DNA of 64,000 nt from Micromonospora terminaliae (GTDB lineage: Bacteria; Actinomycetota; Actinomycetes; Mycobacteriales; Micromonosporaceae): positions 62,001-126,000 of the forward strand of contig NZ_CP045309.1 in NCBI RefSeq assembly GCF_009671205.1. The letters are read 5' to 3'. The notes beneath the pieces were generated by a model. The model was not told where the DNA came from. It did no database searches and saw only the letters and a list, made by a program, of their open reading frames with translations. Positions 53,182 through 61,516 of the stretch are shown one piece after another. The first letter of the stretch is position 1; each line of letters opens with the position of its first letter. Made by a program: the position numbers and the translations under genes.

Positions 53182-54357
53182 TCAGCTGCGCCCGGCGCCG
53201 CCGTCCGCGAAGACCAGCCGCAGGATCCGGTCGTCGTCGCCGGCCGGCTTGCCGCGCCCGTCCCGGTTGGAGGTGCTCACCCAGACCGACCCGTCCGGCG
53301 CCACGGCGGCGGCCCGCAGCCGGCCGTACCGGCCGGTGAGCAGCTCGCGCGGCTGGCCGAGGACGGTGCCGTTGCCGGCCAGCTCGACCAGCCAGAGCCG
53401 CTGCCCACGCAGGCAGGCGGTGATCAGCAGCCGGCCGACGGACGCCAGGCCGGAGCAGGACGCCTCGCCGGTGCGCCACTGCACGATCGGGTTGACGTAG
53501 CGCTTGTCGTCGCCGCGACCCTCGACCTGCGGCCAGCCGTAGTTGCCGCCCTTGTTGATCTGGTTGATCTCGTCCCAGGTGTTCTGGCCGAACTCCACGG
53601 CGTACAGCTTCTTGTCCGGCGTCCAGGCGAAGCCCTGCACGTTGCGGTGCCCCGTTGACCAGACCAGGGAGCCCGCCGTGGGGTTGCCGGGGGCCGGCTT
53701 GCCGTCGCGGGTGAGCCGCAGGATCTTGCCGCCGAGGCTCTTCGGGTCCTGCGCGTTAGCGGTGCGCCCGGCGTCGCCGGTGCTGGCGTAGAGGAAGCCG
53801 TCCGGGCCGAAGCCCAGCCCGCCGCCGTTGTGGTTGCCGGCCTTGGGGATGCCCGTGACGATCGGGGTCGGGGGCCGGCCCAGTTCCACCTTCGCGATCC
53901 GGTTGTCCTCGGCACTGGTGTAGTAGACGAAGACCGTGCGGTCCCGGGCGTAGGCCGGGGAGACCGCGATGCCCAGCAGCCCGCCCTCGCCGGCGGCGGC
54001 CACGTCCGGGACGGTCTGCACCACCCGGACGGTCATCCCCTCCGGCCCCGACTCCGGGCCGACCTGGAGGATCCGCCCGCTGTCCCGTTCGGTGACCAGC
54101 GCGGCGCCGTCGGGCAGGAAGGCGATGCCCCAGGGCACCGCGAGCCCCTTCGCCAGCACCGTGGCCACCACCTGCTGCCCGGCCCCGCCGGGGCTGGCCG
54201 AGGTCGACGGCGACGGGAAGTTGGGCGGCTCACCGGCCGGGTCGGGATCCGGGTCGCCGAAGGCACAGCCGGCGGTGCCCAGCAGCAGCGTCGCGCAGGA
54301 CGCCGCCAGCGCCGCCCGGAGGCGGCCGGCGCGGGGGTACGGGGGACGCGGCCTCAC
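53182..54357 (-). CDS. PQQ-dependent-type sugar dehydrogenase lipoprotein
   Basis: 391 residues from GTG 54357, with TAGGCT six bases ahead (leaderless). The signal peptide ends with lipobox LGTAGC (Cys near residue 31), so the protein is lipid-anchored outside. The beta-propeller of the GSDH (soluble glucose dehydrogenase/Asd) family is clear from [81 protein letters not shown] and [10 protein letters not shown]. Members oxidise aldose sugars with PQQ, although many actinobacterial homologues have no known substrate. No PQQ biosynthesis genes are in view. Confidence 0.88.
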   Translation of the reverse strand: MRPRPPYPRAGRLRAALAASCATLLLGTAGCAFGDPDPDPAGEPPNFPSPSTSASPGGAGQQVVATVLAKGLAVPWGIAFLPDGAALVTERDSGRILQVGPESGPEGMTVRVVQTVPDVAAAGEGGLLGIAVSPAYARDRTVFVYYTSAEDNRIAKVELGRPPTPIVTGIPKAGNHNGGGLGFGPDGFLYASTGDAGRTANAQDPKSLGGKILRLTRDGKPAPGNPTAGSLVWSTGHRNVQGFAWTPDKKLYAVEFGQNTWDEINQINKGGNYGWPQVEGRGDDKRYVNPIVQWRTGEASCSGLASVGRLLITACLRGQRLWLVELAGNGTVLGQPRELLTGRYGRLRAAAVAPDGSVWVSTSNRDGRGKPAGDDDRILRLVFADGGAGRS

Positions 54358-54415
54358 CCGGCCCAGCCTAGCCGGGCCGGGTGGGGAACCGGGCCGGACT
54401 GAACCGGGTAGCGGC

Positions 54416-56221
54416 TCAACGGGCGCGCAGGGCGAGCAGGGCGACGTCGTCCTCCCGCCGGTGGGCGGCGGCGAGCAGCCGGTCGCAGAGGGTCGCGAGG
54501 GGGAGCGCGGCACCTCCGGCGAGCTGCGCCATCAGTTCGACCTCGCCCTCGTCGATCGGCCGGTCCCGGCGCTCGGTCAGCCCGTCCGTGTACAGCAGCA
54601 GCGTGTCGCCGGGCGCGAGGGTCAGCTCCTGGCGGGTGCGCCGGGGCGGGCGGGTCAGGCCGAGCAGCGTCCCCCGGTCGCCGTCCAGGGCCCGCACCGG
54701 CCCGTCGGCGGGGATCAGCAGCGGCGGCGGGTGACCCGCGTTGCACCAGGAGACCCGCAGCCCCGGCGCGCCCGGGCGGACCCGGGCCAGGACGGCGGTG
54801 GCGACGGTCGGCACGGGCAGGCCCCGGATGGCCCGGTCCAGATGGGTCATGATCTCGTCGACCGGGTCGCCCCGCCCGTACGCGTCGCCCCGGACCAGGT
54901 TGCGCAGCTGGCCCATGGTCGCCGCGGCCTCGATGTCGTGCCCCGCGACATCGCCGATGGCGGCCACCAGGTCGCCGTCGGGCTGGACGAAGGCGTCGTA
55001 CCAGTCGCCGCCCACCTCCACCCGGTCCGCCGCCGGCAGGTAGCGGGCGGCCAGCTCGACGCCGGGCACCACGGGCAGGGTGGGCAGCATGCTGTGCTGC
55101 AGCACCTCGGCGACGTGCCGCTGCTCGTCGTAGAGCCGGCTGTTGCCCACGGCCTGGCCGGCCCGGCGGCCGACGTCCAGGGCGGTCCGGAGGTCGGTCT
55201 CGTCGAACCCGCGCCGGCGCGGGCCGTTGACCAGCGTGACGGCGCCGATGGCCCGGCCGCCGGTGGCGGTGATCGGCACGCTGAGGTGGGAGCCGAAGCC
55301 CAGCCGCTCGGCCAGCGGCACCAGCTCCGGATTGGTGGCGCCCCTCTCGACGTCGGCCAGGGCGGCCGCTTCGCGCCGGACCGGCCGCCCGGTGCGCAGC
55401 ACGGACCGGATGATCGAGTCGGGGCCGAGGCCGGTGGCCAGCAGCGCGGCGAACCGGGCGGTGTCGGCCGCCCGCTCCGGGTCCCAGTGGAATCCCGCCA
55501 CGGTACGGGGCCGGCCCGCACGGTCGACCAGGGTGATCAGACACCAGTCGGCCAGCAGCGGGACCATGGCGCGCCCGAGCCGGTCGACCGCCGTGGCCAC
55601 GTCGAGCGTGCCGCCCAGCATCTCGCTCATCCCGGCCAGCATGGCGAGCCGGTCGTGCGCCTCCTCGGCGCGGCGGCGGGCCTGCTCGGCGCTCTCCACG
55701 GCGATCCGCAGCCGCAGCTCGGACGAGCAGGCAGCGGCCAGGTCGGCGAGGGTACGCAGCTGTTCGGCGGTCCAGGCCCGGGGCTTGCTGTCGATGGCGC
55801 AGAGCGAGCCGAGCACCCGGCCGTCCAGATCGGTCAGCGGCATCCCGGCGTACGCGACGACGCCGAGGTCCTCGATGGCCGGGTTCCGCCGCACCCGGGG
55901 GTAGAGCCGGGCGTCGGGCAGCACCATGGGCACCTCGACGTCGACCACGTGCTGGCAGAACGAGTGGGTCAGCGGGGTCTCCCGGCGGGCGGCCCACGGC
56001 TCGGGCAGCCCGGTCGCGCCGGGGAAGAACTGGCGGTCGGCGGTGACCAGCGAGACCAGGGCGACCGGCACGTCGAGCAGGTCGCCGACCAGCCGCGCGA
56101 ACCGGTCGAACGCCTCGTCGGGTGTCGCGTCGAGCCGGGTCTCCGCGAGGGACCGCAAGCGCTCGGGGTCGGTCAGCGCCGGAATCGGCACGACCGCGCG
56201 TCCGGCGCTGTCCTCGCTCAT
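54416..56221 (-). CDS. two-GAF SpoIIE-type serine phosphatase
   Basis: 601 residues from ATG 56221. The first GAF domain (about 15-170) has [55 protein letters not shown], common in light- or redox-sensing proteins. The second GAF (about 195-350) is more divergent. The PP2C domain (about 360-600) has [49 protein letters not shown] and [13 protein letters not shown], with full metal ligands. It should dephosphorylate a STAS antagonist such as that at 6593-6955. It is convergent with nothing nearby. Confidence 0.9.
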   Translation of the reverse strand: MSEDSAGRAVVPIPALTDPERLRSLAETRLDATPDEAFDRFARLVGDLLDVPVALVSLVTADRQFFPGATGLPEPWAARRETPLTHSFCQHVVDVEVPMVLPDARLYPRVRRNPAIEDLGVVAYAGMPLTDLDGRVLGSLCAIDSKPRAWTAEQLRTLADLAAACSSELRLRIAVESAEQARRRAEEAHDRLAMLAGMSEMLGGTLDVATAVDRLGRAMVPLLADWCLITLVDRAGRPRTVAGFHWDPERAADTARFAALLATGLGPDSIIRSVLRTGRPVRREAAALADVERGATNPELVPLAERLGFGSHLSVPITATGGRAIGAVTLVNGPRRRGFDETDLRTALDVGRRAGQAVGNSRLYDEQRHVAEVLQHSMLPTLPVVPGVELAARYLPAADRVEVGGDWYDAFVQPDGDLVAAIGDVAGHDIEAAATMGQLRNLVRGDAYGRGDPVDEIMTHLDRAIRGLPVPTVATAVLARVRPGAPGLRVSWCNAGHPPPLLIPADGPVRALDGDRGTLLGLTRPPRRTRQELTLAPGDTLLLYTDGLTERRDRPIDEGEVELMAQLAGGAALPLATLCDRLLAAAHRREDDVALLALRAR

Positions 56222-56363
56222 GGCCACCCGTCTTCGGTGTGCGGGGCGCCGGCCGACGCTCCGTCCTCGGTTATACCTCGCGCGCTCCGCCGCCAATCGT
56301 CCCAGCGGTGATCGTCACGACCCCGCGCGCCCGGGCGGTCCGGGACGGCTATCGTCGGCGGTC

Positions 56364-57290
56364 GTGAAGGTATGGATTCCGCACCCGGCCGGCCGGGGCC
56401 TCGTCGGCGAGCTGCCTCCGGGCGTCACCGTGGAGGTGCTGGAGGACCCCGCCCGGCCGCCGTCGTCCCCGGCCGGCGTGCGCTTCTGGGTGCCGCCCTT
56501 TCTCGCCGGCCCGGACGCCGGCGCGTTCCTGGCCGAGCTGCCGGACCTGGAGGTCGTGCAGCTCCTTTCCGCCGGGGCGGATGCCTGGGTGGGGCGGGTT
56601 CCCGAGGGCGTGACGCTCTGCGACGCCCGGGGTGTGCACGACTCGGCCACCGCCGAGTGGGTGGTCACCGCGATCCTGTCCGCGCTGCGCGGCTTCGGCC
56701 CGCTGGCCCGCGCCCAGGCCCGCCGGGAGTGGGCGTTCGACGAGGTGGCCCCGACCGACGAGCTGGCCGGCAAGCGGGTGCTGATCGTCGGCGCCGGCTC
56801 GATCGGCGCGGCCGTCCGGGCCCGGCTGGCCCCGTTCGAGGTGACCTTCACCCTGGTCGCCCGGTCGCCGCGTCCGGCCGAGGGCGTGCACGGTGTGGAC
56901 GAGCTGCCCGCCCTCCTGCCCGAGGCGGACGTGGTGGTGCTGCTCGTGCCGTTGACCGACCAGACCCGGGGGCTGGTCGACGAGAAGTTCCTCGCCGCGA
57001 TGCCGGACGGCGCGCTGCTGGTCAACGCCGCCCGGGGCCCGGTGGCCCGCACCCCGGCCCTGGTCGCGGAGCTGGCGTCGGGCCGGCTGCGGGCCGCGCT
57101 GGACGTGACCGACCCGGAGCCGCTGCCCGCCGACCATCCCCTGTGGGAGCTGCCGAACGTGCTGCTCACGCCGCACGTCGCCGGGTCGGTCCGTGGCCTG
57201 CTGCCGCGCGCGTACCGGCTCGTGGGGGAGCAGGTGCGCCGGTTCGCCGCCGGGCAACCGCTGGCGAACCGGGTGGTCGACGGCTACTGA
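56364..57290 (+). CDS. D-isomer specific 2-hydroxyacid dehydrogenase
   Basis: 308 residues from GTG 56364 (TATCGT eight bases ahead). The Rossmann NAD site is LAGKRVLIVGAGSIGAAVRARL. The catalytic triad is visible: Arg in LLVNAARGPVARTPALV, Glu in LDVTDPEPLPADHPLW and His in VLLTPHVAGSVRG. The N-terminal catalytic domain is shorter than in phosphoglycerate dehydrogenase. It likely reduces glyoxylate, hydroxypyruvate or a related 2-keto acid. Substrate cannot be named. Confidence 0.9.
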   Translation: MKVWIPHPAGRGLVGELPPGVTVEVLEDPARPPSSPAGVRFWVPPFLAGPDAGAFLAELPDLEVVQLLSAGADAWVGRVPEGVTLCDARGVHDSATAEWVVTAILSALRGFGPLARAQARREWAFDEVAPTDELAGKRVLIVGAGSIGAAVRARLAPFEVTFTLVARSPRPAEGVHGVDELPALLPEADVVVLLVPLTDQTRGLVDEKFLAAMPDGALLVNAARGPVARTPALVAELASGRLRAALDVTDPEPLPADHPLWELPNVLLTPHVAGSVRGLLPRAYRLVGEQVRRFAAGQPLANRVVDGY

Positions 57291-57294
57291 CCGG

Positions 57295-57675
57295 TCAGCC
57301 CGCGGACTCGGGCAGGGCCTGCCCGGTGGCGGCGACCAGCCGGGGCAGGTCGGCGGCGCGGACCGCGGGGAGCACCAGCGTCTCGCCGTCGTCGAGCCGG
57401 GCGACCGCCCGGCCGCGCGGGTCGGCGGCCAGCTCGGCGACCCGCTCCCAGGGCACCCTCCGCTGGCCGAGCAGCGCCCGCAGCCGCAGCTCGCGGGCGT
57501 CCGCGTCGGTGCCGGCCCGCCACGCCCAGACGCCGACCGCGAGCGGGATCAGCAGCACCCAGAGCAGCCACCACCGCGCGGTCGCCAGCGGCAGCGCGCC
57601 GAGGAACGCGACGATCGCGGCGACGAGGATCGCCTGGCTGTGGCGGAAACGGACGGTGTCGGCGCGGCTCACCAC
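57295..57675 (-). CDS. small membrane protein with a PH-like domain
   Basis: 126 residues from GTG or ATG near 57675. Two helices (about 15-32 and 36-54) make a hairpin, followed by a beta-rich 70-residue domain (GQRRVPWERVAELAADPRGRAVARLDDGETLVLPAVRAADL) typical of actinobacterial 'PH domain' membrane proteins. Function unknown. It is convergent with the dehydrogenase gene, four bases away. Confidence 0.75.
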   Translation of the reverse strand: MVSRADTVRFRHSQAILVAAIVAFLGALPLATARWWLLWVLLIPLAVGVWAWRAGTDADARELRLRALLGQRRVPWERVAELAADPRGRAVARLDDGETLVLPAVRAADLPRLVAATGQALPESAG

Positions 57676-57909
57676 CCGATGATCCCACCCCGCACCGGCG
57701 CCGGCTCCGGCGGGCGGCGGGCGCCGACGGGACGCGAGGTGTGACGGGCGTCACGTCGGGTGTCGCGTAACCACGAGTGTCCGGGATCGTTTATGGGCGT
57801 GGCCGCGCCGGTCCCCGTCCGGCGCCGGCCGCACCCGCACCCGACCCGTTGACCCCGCACGTCGTACCGCAACCGCACCGCCCCGTGCCCCCTCACGAAG
57901 GCGACCGCC

Positions 57910-60177
57910 GTGCCCGTCACCCACCCCGCCGCCGGCCCCCTCCGCCGGCCACCGCTGCCCGACCTCGCCGTGTCGCTCGCCGGCGCGCTGTTCGTCCTCG
58001 CCGGTGCCGCCGGCCTGGTTCCCGGCCCGGCCGCCGTGGCGCTCGCCGTGGCCGGTGGCTCCGCCCTGGCCTGCGTCCGGCTCGCCTGGCTGGCCGGCGC
58101 CCCGCCCGCGCCACCCGACCCGGCCGCCCCCGCGCCCGCCGGCCGGCAGGCCCGCCGGGTGGCGCTGTCCCGCCGTGTCGCCGGGATCCTCGACGCCGCC
58201 GTGCTGGCCGCCGGCCTCACCGTCGCGGTGCTGCCGCTGAGCGACCCGGCGCACCGGCTGCCGGTCGCGCTGGCCGGATTGACGATCACCGCCCCGCTGT
58301 ACGCGCTCGCCCTGCTGCGGTTGCCCGGCCGCTCCCGTCTCTCCGGCGGTGAACGGCTGCGGCGCGGCGTGGACGTGGCCGGCCTCGGCGTCAGCCTGGT
58401 CTTCGCCGGCTGGGTGCTGCTGCCCGCCGGTCCGGTGCCCCCGGCCGCGCGGGCCGCCAGCGTCGGCGGCGCCCTGGCGCTGGCCGTCCTGCTGGTGGCC
58501 GCGTTCGCCGAGCGGCGGCGACGGCCCGGCGCGGCCCGCTGCCATGCCGGCGCGGCCACCACGCTCGGTGCGCTGGCGCTGCTCGTGGTCCTGCTCGCCT
58601 ACGCCACCCCGGAGCGGGCCCTGCTGGTCGTCGCGCCGCCGCTGCTCGCCGGCGCGCTGCTCACCGCGGCCGGCGCCCGGCGCACCGCCGCCGGGGAGCG
58701 GCCGCGCCGGGACGCGGCGCCGGCCGCCTGGCCCGGCCTCACCGCGCCGGCCGGCATCGCGGCGCTGGCCGCCGGTCAGCACCTGTGGACGGTGGGCGAG
58801 TTCACCGCCCCGGCGATCGCGCTCGGGCTGTCCGTCATCCCGCCCATGGTCGTACGCGAGGTCCTCGCGGCCACCGACCAGCGGCGCCGGGCCGAGCGGC
58901 TGGCCGCCAGCGAGGCACGGCTGCGGCACCTCGTCGGGGAGGACCGCCTGCCCGCCGACACCCCGCCGGCCGACCGGGCGGAGCTGGTCCACGCCCTCAC
59001 CCGGCGGGCCGGCGGCGCGCTGCTCGTGGTCGACCTGCACGGCGCCGACGAGACGGCGGTGCTCGACCGGCCGGTGCTGGCCGAGGTCGTCCACCGGCTC
59101 CGGTCCGGCTCCGGCGCGCACGACCTGGTGGCCCGGCTCACCGACACCGAGTTCGCCGTGCTCACCGACCTCGGCCCGGTGCCCGCGTACGCGCTGGGCA
59201 CCCGGCTGCTGGCCGCGCTCGCCGAGCCGTGTCCACGGCCCGGCGGGGTGAGCCGGATCCGGGCGAGCATCGGGCTGGCCGAGACCACCGGCGGCGAGCC
59301 GGAGGACGTGCTGCGCCAGGCCGACCTGGCCCGGCGGCGCGCCGTGCAGCTCGGCCGCGACCGGGTCGAGTGGTACGACGCCTACCTGGAGGAGCAGCTG
59401 GTCCGCCGGCTGGACCTGGAACGCGAGCTGCCGGGCGCGGTCGCCCGGGGCGAGCTGGACCTGGTCTACCAGCCGGTGCTGGCGCTGGCCGACCGGCAGC
59501 CGGTGGGCACCGAGGCGCTGCTGCGCTGGCGCAGTCCCGCACTGGGCACGGTGCTGCCGGAGGAGCTGCTGCCCGTCGCGGCCGACCTCGACCTGCTCGG
59601 CGAGGTCGGGCGGTGGGTGCTGGACCGGGCCTGCCGGCAGCTCGCCGACTGGTCGGGCAGCGGCCGGGAGCTGTGGATGGCGGTCAACGTCACGCCCCGG
59701 GAGCTGGCCGCGCCCGATTTCGTGGCCCGTACGGCGACGGCCCTGGCCGCGTACGACGTGCCGCCGGAGCGCCTGGTGGTCGAGGTGGCCGAGCCGGCGG
59801 TGGCCGCCGAGCTGTCCACCGTGGTGGCCCGGCTCGCCGGTCTCCGCTCGCTCGGCGTCCGCACCGCGCTCGACGACTTCCGTGCCGAGCACGCCTCGCT
59901 CGCCCAGCTCCGCCGGCTCCCGATCGACTTGCTCAAGGTGGGCCCGCACCTGGTCGGGCCGGGCGCCGACGGGCAGCGCCCGCTGATCGACGTGGTCGCC
60001 AACCTGGGCGACCGGCTCGGGCTGGAGGTGGTGGTCGAGGGGCTGGAGTCCGACGCCCAGGTGGCCGGCGCCCGGCGGGCCGGCTGCCGCTACGGGCAGG
60101 GCTTCGTGCTGGCCCGGCCGGCCCCGGCCGAGCGGGTGGAGGCGTGGTTCGAGGAGTTTCCCTCGACACCCCGCTGA
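57910..60177 (+). CDS. EAL protein with degenerate GGDEF domain
   Basis: 755 residues from GTG 57910. An N-terminal membrane domain of about eight helices (about 15-320) precedes a GGDEF-like domain (about 345-495) in which GGDEF reads TDTEF (ARLTDTEFAVLTD), so it cannot be a cyclase. The EAL domain (about 510-750) keeps EALLRWRSP, NVTPRELA, the DDF Asp pair, the catalytic Lys in LLKVGP, the Glu in VVEGLES and YGQGF. However, loop 6 reads DDFRAEHASL instead of [10 protein letters not shown], and KVDRSF is KVGPHL. Phosphodiesterase activity is uncertain, and it may be a c-di-GMP receptor. It is a single gene with 234 bp upstream. Confidence 0.9.
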   Translation: MPVTHPAAGPLRRPPLPDLAVSLAGALFVLAGAAGLVPGPAAVALAVAGGSALACVRLAWLAGAPPAPPDPAAPAPAGRQARRVALSRRVAGILDAAVLAAGLTVAVLPLSDPAHRLPVALAGLTITAPLYALALLRLPGRSRLSGGERLRRGVDVAGLGVSLVFAGWVLLPAGPVPPAARAASVGGALALAVLLVAAFAERRRRPGAARCHAGAATTLGALALLVVLLAYATPERALLVVAPPLLAGALLTAAGARRTAAGERPRRDAAPAAWPGLTAPAGIAALAAGQHLWTVGEFTAPAIALGLSVIPPMVVREVLAATDQRRRAERLAASEARLRHLVGEDRLPADTPPADRAELVHALTRRAGGALLVVDLHGADETAVLDRPVLAEVVHRLRSGSGAHDLVARLTDTEFAVLTDLGPVPAYALGTRLLAALAEPCPRPGGVSRIRASIGLAETTGGEPEDVLRQADLARRRAVQLGRDRVEWYDAYLEEQLVRRLDLERELPGAVARGELDLVYQPVLALADRQPVGTEALLRWRSPALGTVLPEELLPVAADLDLLGEVGRWVLDRACRQLADWSGSGRELWMAVNVTPRELAAPDFVARTATALAAYDVPPERLVVEVAEPAVAAELSTVVARLAGLRSLGVRTALDDFRAEHASLAQLRRLPIDLLKVGPHLVGPGADGQRPLIDVVANLGDRLGLEVVVEGLESDAQVAGARRAGCRYGQGFVLARPAPAERVEAWFEEFPSTPR

Positions 60178-60208
60178 CCTGGCCGGCCGTCCAGGTTGCT
60201 GAACCGGT

Positions 60209-61228
60209 TCAGCGCAGGCGCGGCGGCGCGGTGCTGCCGCGCGGCGTGAGGTGGGCGGTCTCGTCCTGGAGCCCGGCCACCGGCTCGCCCGCGATCACGG
60301 CGAGGAGTTGGCGCGCGGCGTGCGCCCCGTACGCCGGGATGTCGCGGCCCAGCGCGGTGAGCGGCGGGTGCACGAGCTGGCAGAGCGGGGAGTCGTCCCA
60401 GGCCACGATGGACAGGTCGCCGGGCACGGCCAGCCCCATCTCCTGGGCAACGGAGAGCCCGGCGATCGCCATCACGTCGTTGTCGTAGATGACCGCGGTG
60501 GGCCGCGCGGCGGAGCTGAGCAGGCGGCGGGTGGCCCGCGCCCCCTCCTCGCCGGTGTAGTCGGACCACACCGTGCTGGCCTCGTCGAGCCCGAGCCGCC
60601 GGCACACCTGCGTGAACGCGTCGGTGCGGATCTCGGTGTGCAGCAGCGAGGGCAGCCCGCCGACCCGGGCGATCCGCCGGTGGCCGAGCGCGACCAGGTA
60701 CTCCACCGTCTCGACCAGGGCCGCCGCGTCGTCGGACCACACGCTGGCCAGGCTGCCGGTGTGGCCCGGCCCGCCGATGACGACGGCCGGCAGCTGCAAC
60801 TCCTCCAGCGCGGGCACCCGCCGGTCGTCGGTGCGCAGGTCGCAGACGAACACGCCGTCCACCCGGCGCTCGGCCCACCAGCGGCGGTAGACCGCGATCT
60901 CGGCGTCCTGGTCCGCCACCACCTGGAGGGTCAGCGCGTAGGAGCGGGCCGACAGCTCGGCCTCCACGCCGCTGATCAGCTCCATGAAGAAGGGCTCGAT
61001 GCCCAGTATCCGGGCGGGCCGGCACAGGGCCAGGCCGACCGCCTTGGCGGTGGCGCCGGACAGCGCCCGGGCGGCACTGCTCGGGCTGAACCCGATCTCC
61101 GCGGCGATCGCCAGGATCCGCTGGCGGGTCGCCTCGGACACGCCGGGCTGGCCGTTCAGCGCGTACGACACCGCGCCCTTGGAGACCCCGGCCCGCCGGG
61201 CGACATCGGCGATGGTCGGCCGCTTCAC
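60209..61228 (-). CDS. LacI family transcriptional regulator
   Basis: 339 residues from GTG 61228 (GGAGG six bases ahead). The N-terminal HTH is TIADVARRAGVSKGAVSYALNGQPGVSEATRQRI with the hinge helix SSAARALSG. The periplasmic-binding-protein-like domain ends with WDDSPLCQLVHPPLTALGRDIPAYGAHAARQLLAVI. It lies divergent from the beta-mannosidase and should repress it, with a mannoside or related oligosaccharide as inducer. Confidence 0.93.
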   Translation of the reverse strand: MKRPTIADVARRAGVSKGAVSYALNGQPGVSEATRQRILAIAAEIGFSPSSAARALSGATAKAVGLALCRPARILGIEPFFMELISGVEAELSARSYALTLQVVADQDAEIAVYRRWWAERRVDGVFVCDLRTDDRRVPALEELQLPAVVIGGPGHTGSLASVWSDDAAALVETVEYLVALGHRRIARVGGLPSLLHTEIRTDAFTQVCRRLGLDEASTVWSDYTGEEGARATRRLLSSAARPTAVIYDNDVMAIAGLSVAQEMGLAVPGDLSIVAWDDSPLCQLVHPPLTALGRDIPAYGAHAARQLLAVIAGEPVAGLQDETAHLTPRGSTAPPRLR

Positions 61229-61360
61229 CGGCGCTCCTCCACTGGTCCGGCCCTCGCGGGCCCGTCTCCGCCGCCGGGGTGAACCGGCGGCCGTCACGCT
61301 AATGCACCGCCCGCGGCGCCGTCGGTCCGGCGCGGTGCGCCGCTTGCGCGGTTAAGCTCG

Positions 61361-61516
61361 ATGGTCGCGGTCTCCGACCTGGCCAGCGGCAACTACGTGA
61401 TCTACCGGCGGGTCCTGGCCGGGGCGTTCATCGCCACCGTGCCGCTGCTCGTCATGCTGTTCATCGGTGGACGTCAGATCGTCCGCGGAATCATGGAAGG
61501 CGCGGTGAAGTCGTGA
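61361..61516 (+). pseudogene. C-terminal remnant of a carbohydrate ABC transporter permease
   Basis: A 51-codon open frame, MVAVSDLASGNYVIYRRVLAGAFIATVPLLVML continuing FIGGRQIVRGIMEGAVKS, ending TGA at 61516. It matches the end of a MalG/LacG-type sugar permease: the last transmembrane helix and the conserved VRGIMEGAVKS tail. In-frame stop TGA at 61280 bounds it upstream and no earlier permease sequence is present. The stop overlaps the GTG of the beta-mannosidase (GTGA), so the old translational coupling is intact. It implies loss of the transporter genes from a LacI - transporter - mannosidase operon. It may still serve as a leader peptide. Confidence 0.75.
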
